Positions 1 through 12,997 of a DNA stretch of 64,000 bases are shown piece after piece. The stretch spans positions 806,001 to 870,000 of the forward strand of contig MU385855.1 in NCBI GenBank assembly GCA_022497145.1, given 5' to 3'. Numbering within the stretch: the stretch's first letter is position 1; the number at the start of each line of letters is the position of its first letter. Both the position numbers and the translations under genes were made by a program. This DNA is from Rostrohypoxylon terebratum (Eukaryota; Ascomycota; Sordariomycetes; Xylariales; Hypoxylaceae). The notes beneath the pieces were generated by a model. That model was not told the origin of the DNA, made no database searches, and worked only from the letters and a program-made list of their open reading frames with translations.

Positions 1-748
1 ATTTCCACTTGTCAAAAAATTACAATGTACATACACACCTAATACTGTGGTACGGTGGTACCTAGGTTCTAGGTACTCGTTGGTGCTCCCATCCATGCTT
101 TCGTACATTTTCGCCATTTGATGAGTGGTCCGAGCTGTGGCTAGAGCCTATTACTACACAGTAAACCTTAGCCCCTGACGCGTCTAGCATCCATCTTACC
201 CAGTGCATGCGTGCGGATAAAGGCACCTACCATTTACTGTGTCCCAAGTAGGTACGATGACCCCACTTAAGTACTTAAGTACATGCCATATGTACACCTG
301 GGCAAACCTTAGGCCCTAGGGAAGGACCAAAGTGACGCGACGTGAGAGGTAGGTACAATACAGCGTGAGTACTTTGATTCAGCACACTTAAAATTTAAGT
401 TGGTCTTCCTCATATTTCCACGTCGGACACAGAAGCTTTGTCAATCTTCTCCCTTTCCTTTACACCTCGCACTATTTCTAAGTTCAACGATGAGTTGATG
501 ATAACATTTAGTCCCTAGCCTTCAGCTATTTCAGCTATAGGCAAACTTTTCCTTTCCTTGCCTTTTCTTTTCTATTCTTTTCTTCCTCTCGTTTACCCAA
601 GGCTCATTACGAAGAGGCTGTCGCCGCCAACGTCAGACCTGTGCGCCGATAGGTCCAAGACTTCATATATCAATTAACACAGCCAACGCAGCCTCCTCGA
701 TATCAATTTAGTCTTTTTTCATCAATCTCATCACCGAACGAATTCGCG
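1..748. other. Intergenic, upstream of IES1
   Basis: I see no gene here. It holds a copy-like CCTAGG motif near 60-77 and a strong pyrimidine tract at about 541-600 that probably belongs to the IES1 promoter or leader. Confidence 0.6.
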
Positions 749-2791
749 ATGGCTTCGAGAGATGGCACGCCGGATCACAGTCGCTGGTCGCGCGCATCTA
801 GTGGCGCCCCCAGGGATAGTACTCCAGGCGACAACCTCGAAGCCAGCATGATCAGCCAGCCCGGACATGGAAGCAAGCGACCGAAGACCAAGTCGTCTGC
901 GGCCACAGCCGCAGCTTCCTTCCCTACCGTGGGAAAAATAAGACATCTCAAAAAAGAAGATGGAGAGCCACTATGGAGAAGAGATATCCAGTATGACTTC
1001 CTCAGAGCCGTCTTTGACGACGACAACAAGGTCTTCACTAATAGCTACGAACCTATCGGAGATGGCAAGGAGAAGCAGAGTTTCGCAGACCTGTATATCG
1101 ACACGATGGCCAGAAGTAGTAAGACCAGCAAAGTTCTTCGCGATAAGTTGCTCAGTGATCGAGAAGCCGCGAAGAGCATGGCTATGGTCTGTTTACTTGT
1201 CAACGTCGGTCGGATGAACACGACGTTAAACTGTACCACTACCCCGCCAATCAATGCGAATGATATTTGCTAACAATTTGCAGTTTTCCCTGAGATGCGA
1301 GCTCAGCTACGAACATATCACGCCATCCCGTCGTTACAGGCACATCAAGATGCATCTGCCTATAAGCAGTTACAAGACGCCCCGAGATTAAAGTCCATTC
1401 TCAAAGGAGCGGCCGAGGATCGACCTGAGCCCCACGAATTGGGCGAATTTAAGGGAAAGGCTCCTCCTCGATCGAATCCCGTCAATCTCATTTTCCTCAT
1501 ATGTCAACAAGCGTCATACATTGCGGAACTACATTTTCCTCCTGGTGGTGAGTTTCACGATCTCATCATGAAGACGACATACACGAGTAAATCGCGTGCG
1601 AGAGCCTTCCTGTGGTTGATGTGGTTCTACCTCGAGTCCGACTTTACCGAAGAGGGCTGCGAGGAGAATCCCTTTGGCCAAGGTGTCGATTACGGTACGG
1701 AGGTTGCAAACCAGGGCGTTCCGCGGATGGAGGAGATGACTGCCGAAGAGGAAGATCGTGAGAACATCGACCCCCAAGAAGAAATCGAATTCGGTCGAGA
1801 GAAGCAGAACCACAGAGCAAAGATCATCGCAGCCGATCAAGCATATTTAGCGGACCACCAGAACAAGCGAGGATCTAGGGGAAGAATTATAGCTGATGAT
1901 GGTCCTACTGCCGCAATCCTCCCCCGTATACGACCGTCGAAGCACGAGTCGGATCTGGATAGCACACGATCCACTCCGCCTCCGAGGGCCTTGTCGCGCA
2001 TTGGTGCCAGCAGCACTGGACGACGGGGAGGACCGCTGAAGCACCTCATATTCGAAGGGTCCTCGCCTGCAGGACCAGGATCGCATGTCATCGAGGGCAT
2101 AATCCCCAGAAAGCCTCGCCCTCCTACTGCGCATCAACTTGCAGTGGAGCGGAACCGAAACCAGCGGGTTGAGCACATTCTCGGCCGCGGACTTCGAAGA
2201 CAGCACCACCGTGCCCGAAAGTCACGTCGACAAGAGGGCGCGATTATACGTGCTAAGCGCCGTCTAGCAGCAATGAAGGACGCACTACTAGACAGCGATG
2301 AAGAAGAGTATATGATGTCACATAGGGAGCAGAAACATCCCTTCATCGACCGAGGCTTTGGCGGTCTTTGCCAACTCACTCAAGAAGAGGATGATTTTGG
2401 CGAAGAGTTCGCGTCGTATGCAGCGTCTCTCCGACGGGCAGATCGGCGACTGAGACGTTGGGAAGGTCGGACCGACTTAGGGGTTGTGTCGACAGCGAAG
2501 AGACGTATGGCAGGTCCGCCTTCGGATTATGCCTCTCCAGACCCACATGCCGACCATGGTGGCAATGATAGCCCAGGGAGAATGGACGTAGTCAAGAGCA
2601 AACCAAACGGCAATACCAACGGTGATGTGACGATGGAGGATGCAGATGATCTAGATCCTATGGAGAAGGAGCTATTGGGAATCGGTAGCGGAGGAGAAGA
2701 GGGTGAGGGCAAAGATGACTCTGACGACATCGATAATATCGGAAAGGCGTTATTGGGTCTCGATGGTTCAGATGGCACTGATAGTTCATAG
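749..2791 (+). CDS. IES1: INO80 chromatin-remodelling complex subunit Ies1
   Basis: Predicted 663 aa in two exons, 749-1232 and 1284-2791. The 51-nt intron 1233-1283 has a GCTAAC branch site and a CAG end, and splicing restores the conserved TLNFFPEMRAQLRTYHAIPS segment. The N-terminal half carries the fungal Ies1 signature: RHLKKEDGEPLWRRDIQYDF, then the CLLVNVGRMNTTLN region, the SKSRARAFLWLMWFYLESDF segment and ENPFG. The C-terminal half is basic and then highly acidic (last 60 residues), as expected of a disordered nuclear protein. Ies1 is a fungal subunit of the nuclear INO80 nucleosome-remodelling ATPase. The start has a purine at -3 and precedes the first family-like residues. The name comes from family recall; the gene model is seen in the sequence. 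Confidence 0.85.
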
Positions 2792-5628
2792 TGGTCGTGA
2801 CGAGCAAGCATAGGACCACGTTCACGTTATCTAAAGTCGTCATTAGTAACCTGCTGCTCCCCTATTTCTTTCACATTTCTATTAGGTCTGACATGACCTA
2901 TCCAAATCTTGTACATCTAGCTGGGTACGGGGATTGCACATGGATGCTTATCTAAAAACAAATGGCATAGATGAGAGGGAATCATGAGATAATTTTTGTC
3001 AGTTATTATTCTATCGCCGGGCCAACAGATGTCGTCATGACGCTTTGAAGGGAAATAATAGTGTGTTACATAGTATCGTAACTTATGGAACGTGATATAA
3101 TGTCTGTGATCGCAATTACCTATCTCACGGTCGTAAAATGGCCAAAACAGTGTTAAACCCCGAAAACATCTACATACGTCGTAGTTACTCGCACTATGCT
3201 AATTGACGTTTCCTCGACAACGTTGTCTTGTCATAGGCGTCTTGTCATGAAAAGATAGGCTTGCCTGGTGTTCACGAAATCACAGTCCAGAGCCTCGACG
3301 GGCGAACAATGTCGTATGTACATCTGCCTGTTGTCATGTGTTCTCAGACTTCAGGTATGCCGTGCGGCGTTACAATTCCTGCACACACACACACATACAC
3401 GCAACTTCGGACCAGTAGGCTGAAAATAAAAGTCCGAGGAGCGGAGGATCGATCAAGTTTTCCAAGGTTGCCTAGGACCTAGGTAGTCAAATCCGAGAAA
3501 GGCAAAGTCTGTTGCCATCCGGACACTTTCTCGCAACGGAGGTTCTAGGATCTCCGAATCCAAGATTACAAATATTAGTAGGTAGATCAGATTTTCGCGA
3601 CTACAGTAGGGGGGGAAGAGGCAAAAAGGCGAGATCCATTCGAGGGCTTGCATTATAGATCAGCTCGGCTATTATGCTCTAGTGTAGTTCTAGTTCTAGT
3701 TCTTTTTTTCTTCCTTGTTCTCTCTAAACTCCGCTATAATCCGAGGACCCAAGCTTTTCAAGTCGGAGTCGGAACCGGAATCTCCTCTGTCGGGACCGGT
3801 TGTGGCCTGCCTCACCAAGAGCTACCTTACCTAGGCCCTACCTACGTAGTACAAAGCTTAGCATCGACCTTCCTTAGAGAGGTGCGAAGGTGCGAAGGTG
3901 CGAAGAGCCCCGCCATTCGCGACGGAATTATGATACGAAGACTTCTAAGGTTCTAAGGTTTTTTGTAAACTCTAGATGGCGGGAGTTTTCCAAGCTGCCA
4001 AACGCAAAAACCAGGTTACGCCGCACACAGAGTTCTATTATTCCAGGGGTGCCCTCACAATTAACTTTTCCCACGTTGATCTGGTGTGATTCTTCATGTC
4101 CCGAAAGTGGAACCCGGATTTCGGATTCGCTGTGGGAACGGGATTGGGTTTGAGAATTGAAAAAAAGGATCGTCATCTTTTTTTTATTCTTCATTTCTTA
4201 TATTACGGAATGACATACAATTGTGCCTACCTACGCATATGTGACTGAGTATTTACATATGCAATGTAAGTTCTGTCACGACCTTACGACCTTGCGACCA
4301 GGGCTGCCAGGCAGCCAGGTTGGCATTTCTGCTGACGACTTACAACTCTTTCCTTTATCTCTCTGAGGTACTTCGTACATACTAGAGGTACATACACACC
4401 TACCTAGGTCCTACATATGTACTTCCTATACGAAGTAGCGAAGTAGCCTCGCAAAAAGTGCGAGTCTCATGTTGGTGATTTGCGTATCCCGTCTGCCCGT
4501 CCGCCCATCTTACCGACATTTTGACTAATGCCTGGAGAACATACATACCTACATACGCACTACCGTTGTAAGATACGCCGGTATGCGTCATCTGTCAAAG
4601 TCCCGAGTATTCACCAGGTCAGAGCACAATAAGAAATACTACCTTATTGTCACTTTTAGTTATATGCCGATTCATATTATAAACAATCTCATTGGTAGCC
4701 AGCAACTAGCATCTCTAGCATAACCCCATACTACATACTAGGTAAGTCCCGAGCCATTGGTGACTTTCTGTGACTTGCGTTATAGTCATAGGTATACCAG
4801 GTATACTATGGATCCATGGAAGCTTCCAAAATTGTGGATGTTATAATAGCCCTAGATGTTATGGATTACTGAAGATACCGGGTAGATAGTGTAATGCTAG
4901 TATGTGACTACCCCAGGTCCTCAGCTTAAGAAAAGTATAATCAATGGTCTAGGTAGTTTTTTCCGACCTCTTCTAGCTCTCTAGCTCTCTAGAGTGGAAT
5001 TGGATTTTTAGCCCGGCAAGCGGGGCCGACAATGAAAGCATCATACACATCCAGGGCCAGGCAGATAGCTTAGATACTAAAAGTAAAGGGTCCTTCCTAA
5101 TCTTGCCATCGTATTTACGACTGCCAAGATCCCGATTCATAATTCACAATTCCAACTCCATTTAACCTCTTCCATCTCTCTTCGATACACATTCCTTGCT
5201 CTGCACACTCATAACATTAATAACAACAACATACCGTACTCAAATCTGAGCTTACCTAGTACCTACTCTACCTACCTACCTACTACCTATTAGTAAGTAG
5301 ACGATAATCATTATATTCATGTTATGCCATAGTTAAAAGCAGTTGACAGGGAATCATAAGACTTAAGTACCCTTGTATCATAGACGGCTGACCAATCCCG
5401 TTTCCAATTTCGCTTATAAAAGGTATTGCCAAGTCTCGAAATTCCGCCCTGTTCGCCTTTTCTCGCTTTGTTCTCAACAAACGGCGACAATTACTTGAAT
5501 AGTATTGCTAGTTTGAGTGTAGAAGCCTTCCTAGACCTCACATAACACTCTTACTCTCACTCTCACTCTCATTCTCACTCTCGCATCACGCCGCGAGGAA
5601 GTGCTGAGCTCTTTTTGGGAGCTATACT
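2792..5628. other. Intergenic between IES1 and YOR1 (2.8 kb)
   Basis: No convincing coding region. It contains CCTAGG-type motifs at 3470-3484 and 4402-4413, several runs of ACCT/TAGG, the YOR1 promoter (CCAAT and TATA near 5392-5422) and a TCTCAC-rich leader at about 5550-5585. Small open frames such as 3648-3956 lack coding character. Confidence 0.6.
5392..5422 (+). promoter_or_regulatory. Putative core promoter of YOR1 (CCAAT and TATA box)
   Basis: A CCAAT pentamer at 5392-5396 is followed by TATAAAAG at 5415-5422 and then a pyrimidine-rich stretch (5440-5475) of the kind often found at fungal transcription starts. This lies about 210 bp upstream of the YOR1 start codon. It is motif evidence only. 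Confidence 0.5.
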
Positions 5629-8600
5629 ATGGCAGATGAATCTGGCAATAAATCAATAAAGCTGGCGGACCCACTTGCAAATGTCGAAGATATCGGCAAT
5701 TCTGAGCCAGCCACGCCGGCCTCGGTTTATGACGACCCCGAAAAGGAAATCCGAAAAGAGGGTGACTCCGATGAACAACAAGTTGAACGCGAGGAGTTAA
5801 AACATACTCAAAGTCGTGCGACCGACACAAGTACCATCACCCGCACTACTACGAGGACGTCCGTACCAGCTAAGAAGCCATGGTACAAGAAGATAAACCC
5901 CCTACTATGGGGTCCGGTACCACCCGTCCCTCAGGAGCGCAAGGTCTCGAGGGAGTACGGCGCTGGATTCTTCAGTAGATTGACCTTCCAATGGATGGCT
6001 CCCCTAATGAGTGTAAGTGCCGTGCCGTGCCAGTCCGGATCGGCCACGTTGTATTGATAGAAAGTACAGGTAGGGTATAAACGATCCCTAGAGCAAGACG
6101 ACCTCTGGTCCGTGAACCCTGATCGGACCGCCGACAAGATGACAGCCAGAACGAAAGAATCTTTCGAGAGACGGAAGAAAGCAGGTGATCAGTACCCTCT
6201 GCTTTGGGCATTGCACGAGGCATTCTTCTGGGAATTTTGGTTGGGTGGTTTCTGCCAACTCTGCTCGTCCATTTTCCAGGTTATGTCTCCTTTCACTCTG
6301 CGGTATCTCATCAACTTTGCCCAAGAAGCCTGGGACGCATCTCAGAGTGGACAACCCCCGCCTAAGATTGGACCAGGCATTGGCCTAGTTATCGGTGTAA
6401 CCGCCATGCAGGTTCTCCAGAGCTTGGGTGTGAACCACTTTATCTATAATGGTATGATGATTGGAGGGCAGTCGCGCGCCGTCCTCATCAGTCTCATTTT
6501 TGAGAAATCCATGGTGCTCTCTGGTCGAGCAAGGGCTGGCGGTGGCAAGGAGACATCCAATGCCGATGGTACGGTAGAAAATAGCCAAGAGGGTAAGGAG
6601 AAAGGAAAAGAAAACGAAACAAGCAAGACAGAAAACCCTAGCGACACTAAGAAGGATCCCAATGCGGATAAAGCGCTCATCTCAGGCGATGGTACTGGCT
6701 GGAGCAATGGAAAAATCGTGAACTTGATGAGTGTCGATACTTACCGTATAGACCAAGCTTCCGCCATGTTCCACATGACTTGGACAGCGCCCATCTCGTG
6801 CATCATAACTCTCATCGTCCTTCTCATCAACTTGACATATAGTGCTCTGGCCGGTTTCGGGCTTCTGATTATCGGCGTCCCGCTCTTGACTAGAGCAATC
6901 CGGTCGCTCTTCATGCGCCGAGCAGCAATCAACAAGATTACGGATGAACGTGTGAGTCTCACACAAGAAATATTACAGTCTGTTCGCTTTGTCAAATATT
7001 TCGGATGGGAGGGAGCTTTCCTTGAACGTCTCAGGGAGATCCGAGCTCGCGAGATCTACTCCATCCAAGTTCTCCTGGCAGTCCGAAATGCTATCAATGC
7101 TGTCAGCATGTCGCTCCCCATCTATGCTTCCATGTTGTCATTTATCACCTACTCGCTGACCGACCATGGTCTTCCGGCTGCACAAGTTTTCTCCTCCCTT
7201 GCGCTTTTCAATGGTCTACGAATGCCTCTTAATCTGCTTCCTCTTGTTATTGGCCAGACTGTGGACGCTTGGTCGTCCATGAAGCGAATACAGGATTTTC
7301 TGCTATCCGAAGAGCAGGAAGAGGATGTTGTACTGCAGCCGGAAGGAAAACATGCAATTGAAATGCACGATGCTTCTTTCACCTGGGAGCGGACACCAAC
7401 CCAAGAGTCATCTGAGAAGGAAAAGAAGGGTAAAGATGGTACTGCGCAGAAAGGAACGAAACAATCCTCAAAGGCAGGAAACAAAAAGGGTCATTCCGAA
7501 GAAAATACCGAAGACACGGCGAGTACACTTGTAGAAGAACGTGAACCTTTTAAACTCCAAGACTTGAACCTCGAGATCGGAAGAAATGAACTGGTTGCTG
7601 TCATCGGAACTGTCGGATGTGGGAAGAGTTCCCTGCTCGCTGCGCTTGCTGGTGACATGCGGAAGACGTCAGGCGAAGTCGTTTTGGGTGCCTCCAGAGC
7701 TTTCTGCCCACAATATGCTTGGATACAGAACTCCAGCGTCCGAAACAATATTCTGTTTGGAAAGGAAATGGACCGCGAATGGTACAAGGAAGTCATAAGA
7801 GCGTGAGTGAAGCCCGACAATGATGGTGATACAACAGATACTGACTATAAGTACCTAGTTGCGCCTTGCAACCTGACTTAGACATGCTTCCTAATGGAGA
7901 TGCAACTGAAATCGGCGAGAGAGGAATCACCATCTCAGGCGGACAGAAACAACGACTCAATATTGCCCGAGCCATATATTTCGATGCTGATATCGTACTC
8001 ATGGATGACCCGCTCAGCGCAGTTGACGCTCACGTTGGCCGGCATATTATGGACAACGCCATAATGGGTCTTCTGAAAGACAAGTGTCGAATTCTTGCAA
8101 CGCATCAACTGTGGGTTCTCAACCGTTGTGACAGGATTATTTGGATGGACGCTGGCAAGGTTCGGGCGGTTGACACTTTTGACAACCTAATGGCCAACCA
8201 CTCTGGCTTCAGGCAGCTCATGGAAACTACTGCTCTGGAGGAGACAAAAGAGGAAGAGCCTGCCCAAGTTGAGGATAAGACTGCTGAAGGCGATAAGAAA
8301 AAGAAAAAGAAGAAGGCCCAAGGTTTGATGCAAGCCGAAGAACGAGCCGTGTCAAGCGTCCCATGGTCTGTTTATACTACCTACGTCCGAGCTTCGGGAA
8401 GTATCCTCAATGCTCCACTCGTGGTTATCGTACTGCTGCTCTCTCAGGGTGCGAATATCATGACAAGTTTGTGGTTATCCTACTGGACATCAGACAAGTT
8501 CGGTCTCACTACGGGAATATATATCGGAGTTTACGCTGGCCTCGGAACACTGCAGGCTTTGCTGATGTTCATCTTTTCGGTTCTGCTAGCCATATTCGGT

Positions 8601-10184
8601 ACAAACGCTAGCAGAACTCTCCTGAGGCAGGCCGTGACAAGAACTCTCAGAGCACCGATGTCTTTCTTCGACACAACCCCGCTGGGTCGGATCACCAATC
8701 GGTTTTCTAGAGATGTTGATGTCATGGACAACAACCTGTCGGATGCGATGAGGATGTATTTCCTCACGTTGTGCATGATTATATCTGTATTTGCTTTGAT
8801 TATCGCCTTCTTCCATTACTTTGCAATCGCGCTAGTTCCGCTCGCCATTCTCTTTCTACTTGCGGCGTCCTTCTATCGGGCCTCTGCTCGAGAAGTTAAG
8901 CGTTTCGAGTCAGTTCTCCGATCCGTGGTGTTTGCCAAGTTTGGAGAAGGTCTTAGTGGTGTGGCGTCTATTCGTGCATATGGGCTGAAGGACCGCTTCA
9001 TCAACGATCTTCGAAACTCCATCGATGAAATGAATGCGGCGTATTACTTAACATTCTCAAACCAACGGTGGCTGTCAATACGTCTAGATACTATCGGAAA
9101 TCTGCTTGTGTTCACCACAGGTATCCTTGTCGTGACGTCCCGGTTTAGCGTTTCGCCGTCGATCGGTGGTCTCGTGCTTTCGTACATTCTATCTATCGTG
9201 CAGATGCTGCAGTTTACGGTGCGGCAGCTAGCCGAAGTGGAAAACGGAATGAATGCCGTGGAACGGCTTGAGTACTACGGAACACAGCTCGAGGAGGAAG
9301 CGCCTGAGCACACAATAGACGTTCGTCCCACGTGGCCGGAGAAAGGAGAAATCATTTTCGATAATGTCGAGATGCGATATCGCGAAAACTTGCCCTTGGT
9401 GCTTAAAGGCCTTAACATCAACATCCGGGGAGGCGAACGAATAGGTATCGTAGGACGCACGGGAGCGGGTAAGAGTTCCATCATGTCGACCCTATTCCGA
9501 CTCGTGGAGATCTCGGGGGGCCACATATACATAGACGGACTCGACATCTCCACTATTGGTCTACACGACCTTCGTTCTCGCCTTGCCATCATTCCGCAAG
9601 ACCCCACACTATTCCACGGAACCGTCCGCAGCAACCTGGACCCTTTCAGCGAGCACTCTGATTTAGACCTCTGGACAGCACTGCGAAAGGCCGGTTTGAT
9701 ACCAGCCGATGCGAACATAGACGACAAGGACCCGACGCGAATCCACCTCGACAGTGTAGTAGAAGAGGACGGGCTGAACTTCTCGCTTGGTCAACGACAG
9801 CTTATGGCCTTGGCACGCGCCTTAGTCCGTGGATCTCAGATCATCATTTGCGACGAAGCCACCTCGTCTGTGGACATGGAGACAGATGATAAGATCCAGA
9901 AGACGATGGCAGTGGGTTTCCGCGGCAAGACACTACTGTGCATTGCCCATCGTCTGCGCACTATTGTAGGATACGATCGCATTTGTGTCATGGATGCTGG
10001 TCGTATCGCCGAGTTGGACACCCCAATCAACCTATGGGCCCAAGGAGGCATCTTCAGAAGTATGTGCGACAGGAGCGGGATTAGAGTGGAGGACATCCAT
10101 AGCGCAAGGGAGGGGCTGAATGAAGATAGCGAGGAGGTAGAGGAGAAGGGAGAAGGGTCCAAGAGCGAGAAAGATGAGCTGTGA
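5629..10184 (+). CDS. YOR1: ABC multidrug transporter, ABCC/MRP class, Yor1-like
   Basis: Predicted 1480 aa, exons 5629-6012, 6070-7802 and 7859-10184. Introns 6013-6069 (GTAAGT..CAG) and 7803-7858 (GTGAGT..TAG) restore the frame. It is a full-length exporter with two membrane domains and two nucleotide-binding domains (NBDs). The N terminus has the fungal Yor1 signature around NPLLWGPVPPVP and SRLTFQWMAPLM. NBD1 has Walker A GTVGCGKSS (about aa 641), signature ISGGQKQR and Walker B IVLMDD, so Asp stands at the catalytic Glu position, as is usual in ABCC NBD1. NBD2 has Walker A GRTGAGKSS (about aa 1238), signature FSLGQRQ and Walker B IIICDEATSSVD, which is intact. The role is likely plasma-membrane efflux of drugs or organic anions; the actual substrate is unknown. 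Lys-rich insertions lie after TM2 and before NBD1. Confidence 0.9.
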
Positions 10185-11896
10185 GGCTCAGATGAGGAAT
10201 GACGAAAATGGGGAATGATGGCGCGAAGTAAGTTTCGAAGCTCGGATTCGGGTTGGATACCTAAGTTAGATTTTGGATATACATCCACGTAGCAATATTT
10301 AATGATATACGAGTAAACGACACTGGCAGGTTTGTGGATGAGAAGCTTTTGATTTTAGTGATACTCCAGTAAGTGAGGAGAGGGTCAGGTCTAGGAGAAA
10401 GATAAGAAGAGCGAGTCGAGGACGAACGGACATTCCACGTTAGAACCAGCTCGAACTCTGATACGTCGAAAAGGGAACCAAGGTCATGGTATTCATGGCC
10501 TCTTCCGTGCTGTGCCTCGAGACCAACGTTGCTCCTCAGACAAAAACGGAGGAAAGAATATTCGTGTAGAAGAATACCAAGGTCCTAGGTCCTAGGTATA
10601 AATAGAGGAACATGTGTAACACACGTGTTACTATTCTTATAGGAGCCCACTTAGGCAAGGGAACTGTTTATTATAGATTTTTGGGACCCGATCTTCATTC
10701 GTTAGTTAACTTGCTAATCTGCTTGCTTTTGTTGGCGGATGATGGAAGGTTTGTTCCGTGTAGTGTAAGAGGTTTGATATCACGTTGGGGGTTTCTTAAT
10801 AATAGGCAACGTCTCGGATATCGCGGTTGATGAGGCCAGCCACTATTAGTAAAAGTAAATAGGTAAGAAGGTGGTCTGAATTAGGACAGGAAGGATTACG
10901 ATCAGCAAGTTAGGGGCGCATAAGGGGATATAACGACATATCTTATGGTAGTTGCAACATTACATCACATTCAGACTTGTGAATACCTAAGCAGACCTTA
11001 TACTGAGCAGTTATATGTTGGCAATGATACATAGCGACACGAAACATCGCAGGCTGAATGAAATATATTGTCAAGATATCACGGCATATGTCATCCTATC
11101 TACGGGACCCCTATTTCATTCGCCGGCGACCGTAGACTCGGCACGGAGATCTCTCAGCCTATGGTTCCTGCATAACACTAAGCATGCCGGCAAGAGCACC
11201 TATGCAGAGATGCTGTAAGCTGTAGGTACGGTACGGCATCCGCGACGCAGATCCCCAACCCTCATTTTCGCTCACCCTCAAAAACACCCTTCACAAATTC
11301 CAGTGTTTGCGTAGTACGGATGCGCGAGTGTGAGTGGTATTCGTAGATTAGCATTGAAAAGATTAGATAGGCAGACTGTAACTCCACATGATAGGTAGGT
11401 TAGGTATGTTATAAAATATGATAGGTAACAATTCGTTCGTTGGATAGAGAACTCTGGAAGAAAGATTATTGGATGATGAAAAGACTATGTACTGCACACT
11501 ACGGCGATGGATATGTGACGTAGCTGTAATATGGTCTGCCCCTTTCTTTATAAAAAAAGCCCCAAAGCCCAAGAGCCCATAAAAAGTAGTCACCACCGTA
11601 CCCGTTAACTCCAACTCAGATGCCTTTTACAACACGCGTTGTTTTACAAGAAGCAATTGCTCGGCAGGCAAGCTCCGAACGAGCTGTGTCCTCACCGCCG
11701 GATATAGGACTCTACTCCTTTTCTCTCCCCACCCACTACTCTACTGGGGTTGGTTCACCCGACCGCTTTATAGTATCGTGCCTCGATAATGACTTAAAAT
11801 ATTTTGCACTGAATTTCTGAATTTGTAAAAAATACCCTAACACCGTAGACCTCCAAACCCGGACTCCGTGGAAGAAAAAGAACTCTTACCGGATCC
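10185..11896. other. Intergenic between convergent YOR1 and the Csi2-like gene
   Basis: Contains the 3' flanks of two convergent genes. I found no supported gene. A copy of the dispersed CCTAGGTCCTAGGT motif is at 10584-10597. A short hydrophobic frame on the minus strand (11363-11614) has no ATG and was not called. Confidence 0.5.
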
Positions 11897-12997
11897 CTAG
11901 TGCCGGTTTTGAGACTGACTCCAGGTGTTCGGGTGTCCAGGTGGTGGGAATTGGTTGCGAGGATCATCTAGCAGGTCCTCTAGGAAGGCACTTGGTGCTC
12001 GTCCGCTGGGTGGTCGGTTGAGATTCAACGAGCTTGTGCTCATATTCCGTCGCGTCATATCTTGACGAGGAGCCAGGCTAGGCGACTCGGGCGGAGTGTG
12101 TCCAAGAGGGCGTCCGGGGCCACGAGAATCCGGTCGAAGGTTCGTCAAACTAATAGAGTGATTATGACCTTGCTGAGGGGATCCCGCACCGGCGGCATAG
12201 AAACCAGAGGGCAAGAAACGAGATTCACGGTTACCATTGCCGGACGCGGTCGGAGCAGTGGGAGAGAAGAACAGGTTAGATTGGCTAGGAGTAGATGAAG
12301 GAATAGGTCCTCGAGTCGTTCTCCGCACTCCTCGGCCTGGTACGGAACCACCGAGCGAGGCTGAAGATGCCTGGTCAGTGTACTTATAGAAGGGAGCTGG
12401 GGGTGGCTGGAAGGTCGCCTTGTCATTAGCAACTTGCTGTGCCAACGCCGCCCTCTTAACATTACGATGCAGGAGCCAGGCAACAACTGCCCGCCATACT
12501 AAGACAGCGGCGCCGAAAGCACCCAGGATCGCTCCGACGGCAATGAACACGGTGCCTTCCGGCACACTCGACGGTTGCATAAACGGAGCATTATTCGTCG
12601 GAGGTACGTTGGGAGGCGGATAACTGTACTGGCCAGGGAGGGTGGGAAGCGGACCATCGGACGAAGTCGTCGAGGTAGTGGACGGGACACTATCGGTTGA
12701 GGTCGATGCTGATGATGCACCAGTGGTTGTGCTAGTAGCGGCTGTAGTTTTGCCAGTCGATGATGTCTGATCAGTGGTTGATGATTTCGCGGTAGACGTC
12801 TCCGAGGTGCTGGTATCTGTCGAGGTCGTCGAATCTGCAGTTGCTGTAGCTGTAGCTGTAGTGGATGTGCCTGTTTCGGTACTCGTGGCAGTATTTTGAG
12901 TCGATGTCGCATCGTCAGTGGTAGTTGCCGTGTTTTGAGCGATGACGTTGGAAGCCAACAGGGCAACCGCGGCGAATAGAATCGGCTGCGGGCGCAT
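11897..12997 (-). CDS. Ser/Thr-rich single-pass membrane protein, Csi2-like
   Basis: Intronless, 366 aa. Residues 1-20 form a signal peptide ending in SNVIAQ. A Ser/Thr-rich, probably O-mannosylated ectodomain follows (about 21-115), then a short conserved block ([15 protein letters not shown]), one transmembrane helix (about 150-172, [20 protein letters not shown]) and a basic cytosolic tail with Pro- and Ser-rich low complexity. This layout and the conserved block before the helix match the fungal Csi2/Prm5 group of cell-wall or vacuolar membrane proteins. The family name is recalled, not tested, and no enzymatic domain is visible. A function in wall integrity is inference. Confidence 0.7.
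   Translation of the reverse strand: MRPQPILFAAVALLASNVIAQNTATTTDDATSTQNTATSTETGTSTTATATATADSTTSTDTSTSETSTAKSSTTDQTSSTGKTTAATSTTTGASSASTSTDSVPSTTSTTSSDGPLPTLPGQYSYPPPNVPPTNNAPFMQPSSVPEGTVFIAVGAILGAFGAAVLVWRAVVAWLLHRNVKRAALAQQVANDKATFQPPPAPFYKYTDQASSASLGGSVPGRGVRRTTRGPIPSSTPSQSNLFFSPTAPTASGNGNRESRFLPSGFYAAGAGSPQQGHNHSISLTNLRPDSRGPGRPLGHTPPESPSLAPRQDMTRRNMSTSSLNLNRPPSGRAPSAFLEDLLDDPRNQFPPPGHPNTWSQSQNRH

Noticed and set aside
11363..11614. Minus-strand frame with a hydrophobic segment (TTFYGLLGFGAFFIKKGAD)
   Set aside because: It opens with TTG, has a stop just upstream and no ATG; no family was recognised. It could be an exon of a small membrane protein, but support is too weak.
11864..11871. 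TCCGTGGA pleiotropic drug-response-like element near YOR1, another near 42025
   Set aside because: An 8-mer is expected about twice by chance in 64 kb on both strands, and the first copy lies downstream of YOR1.
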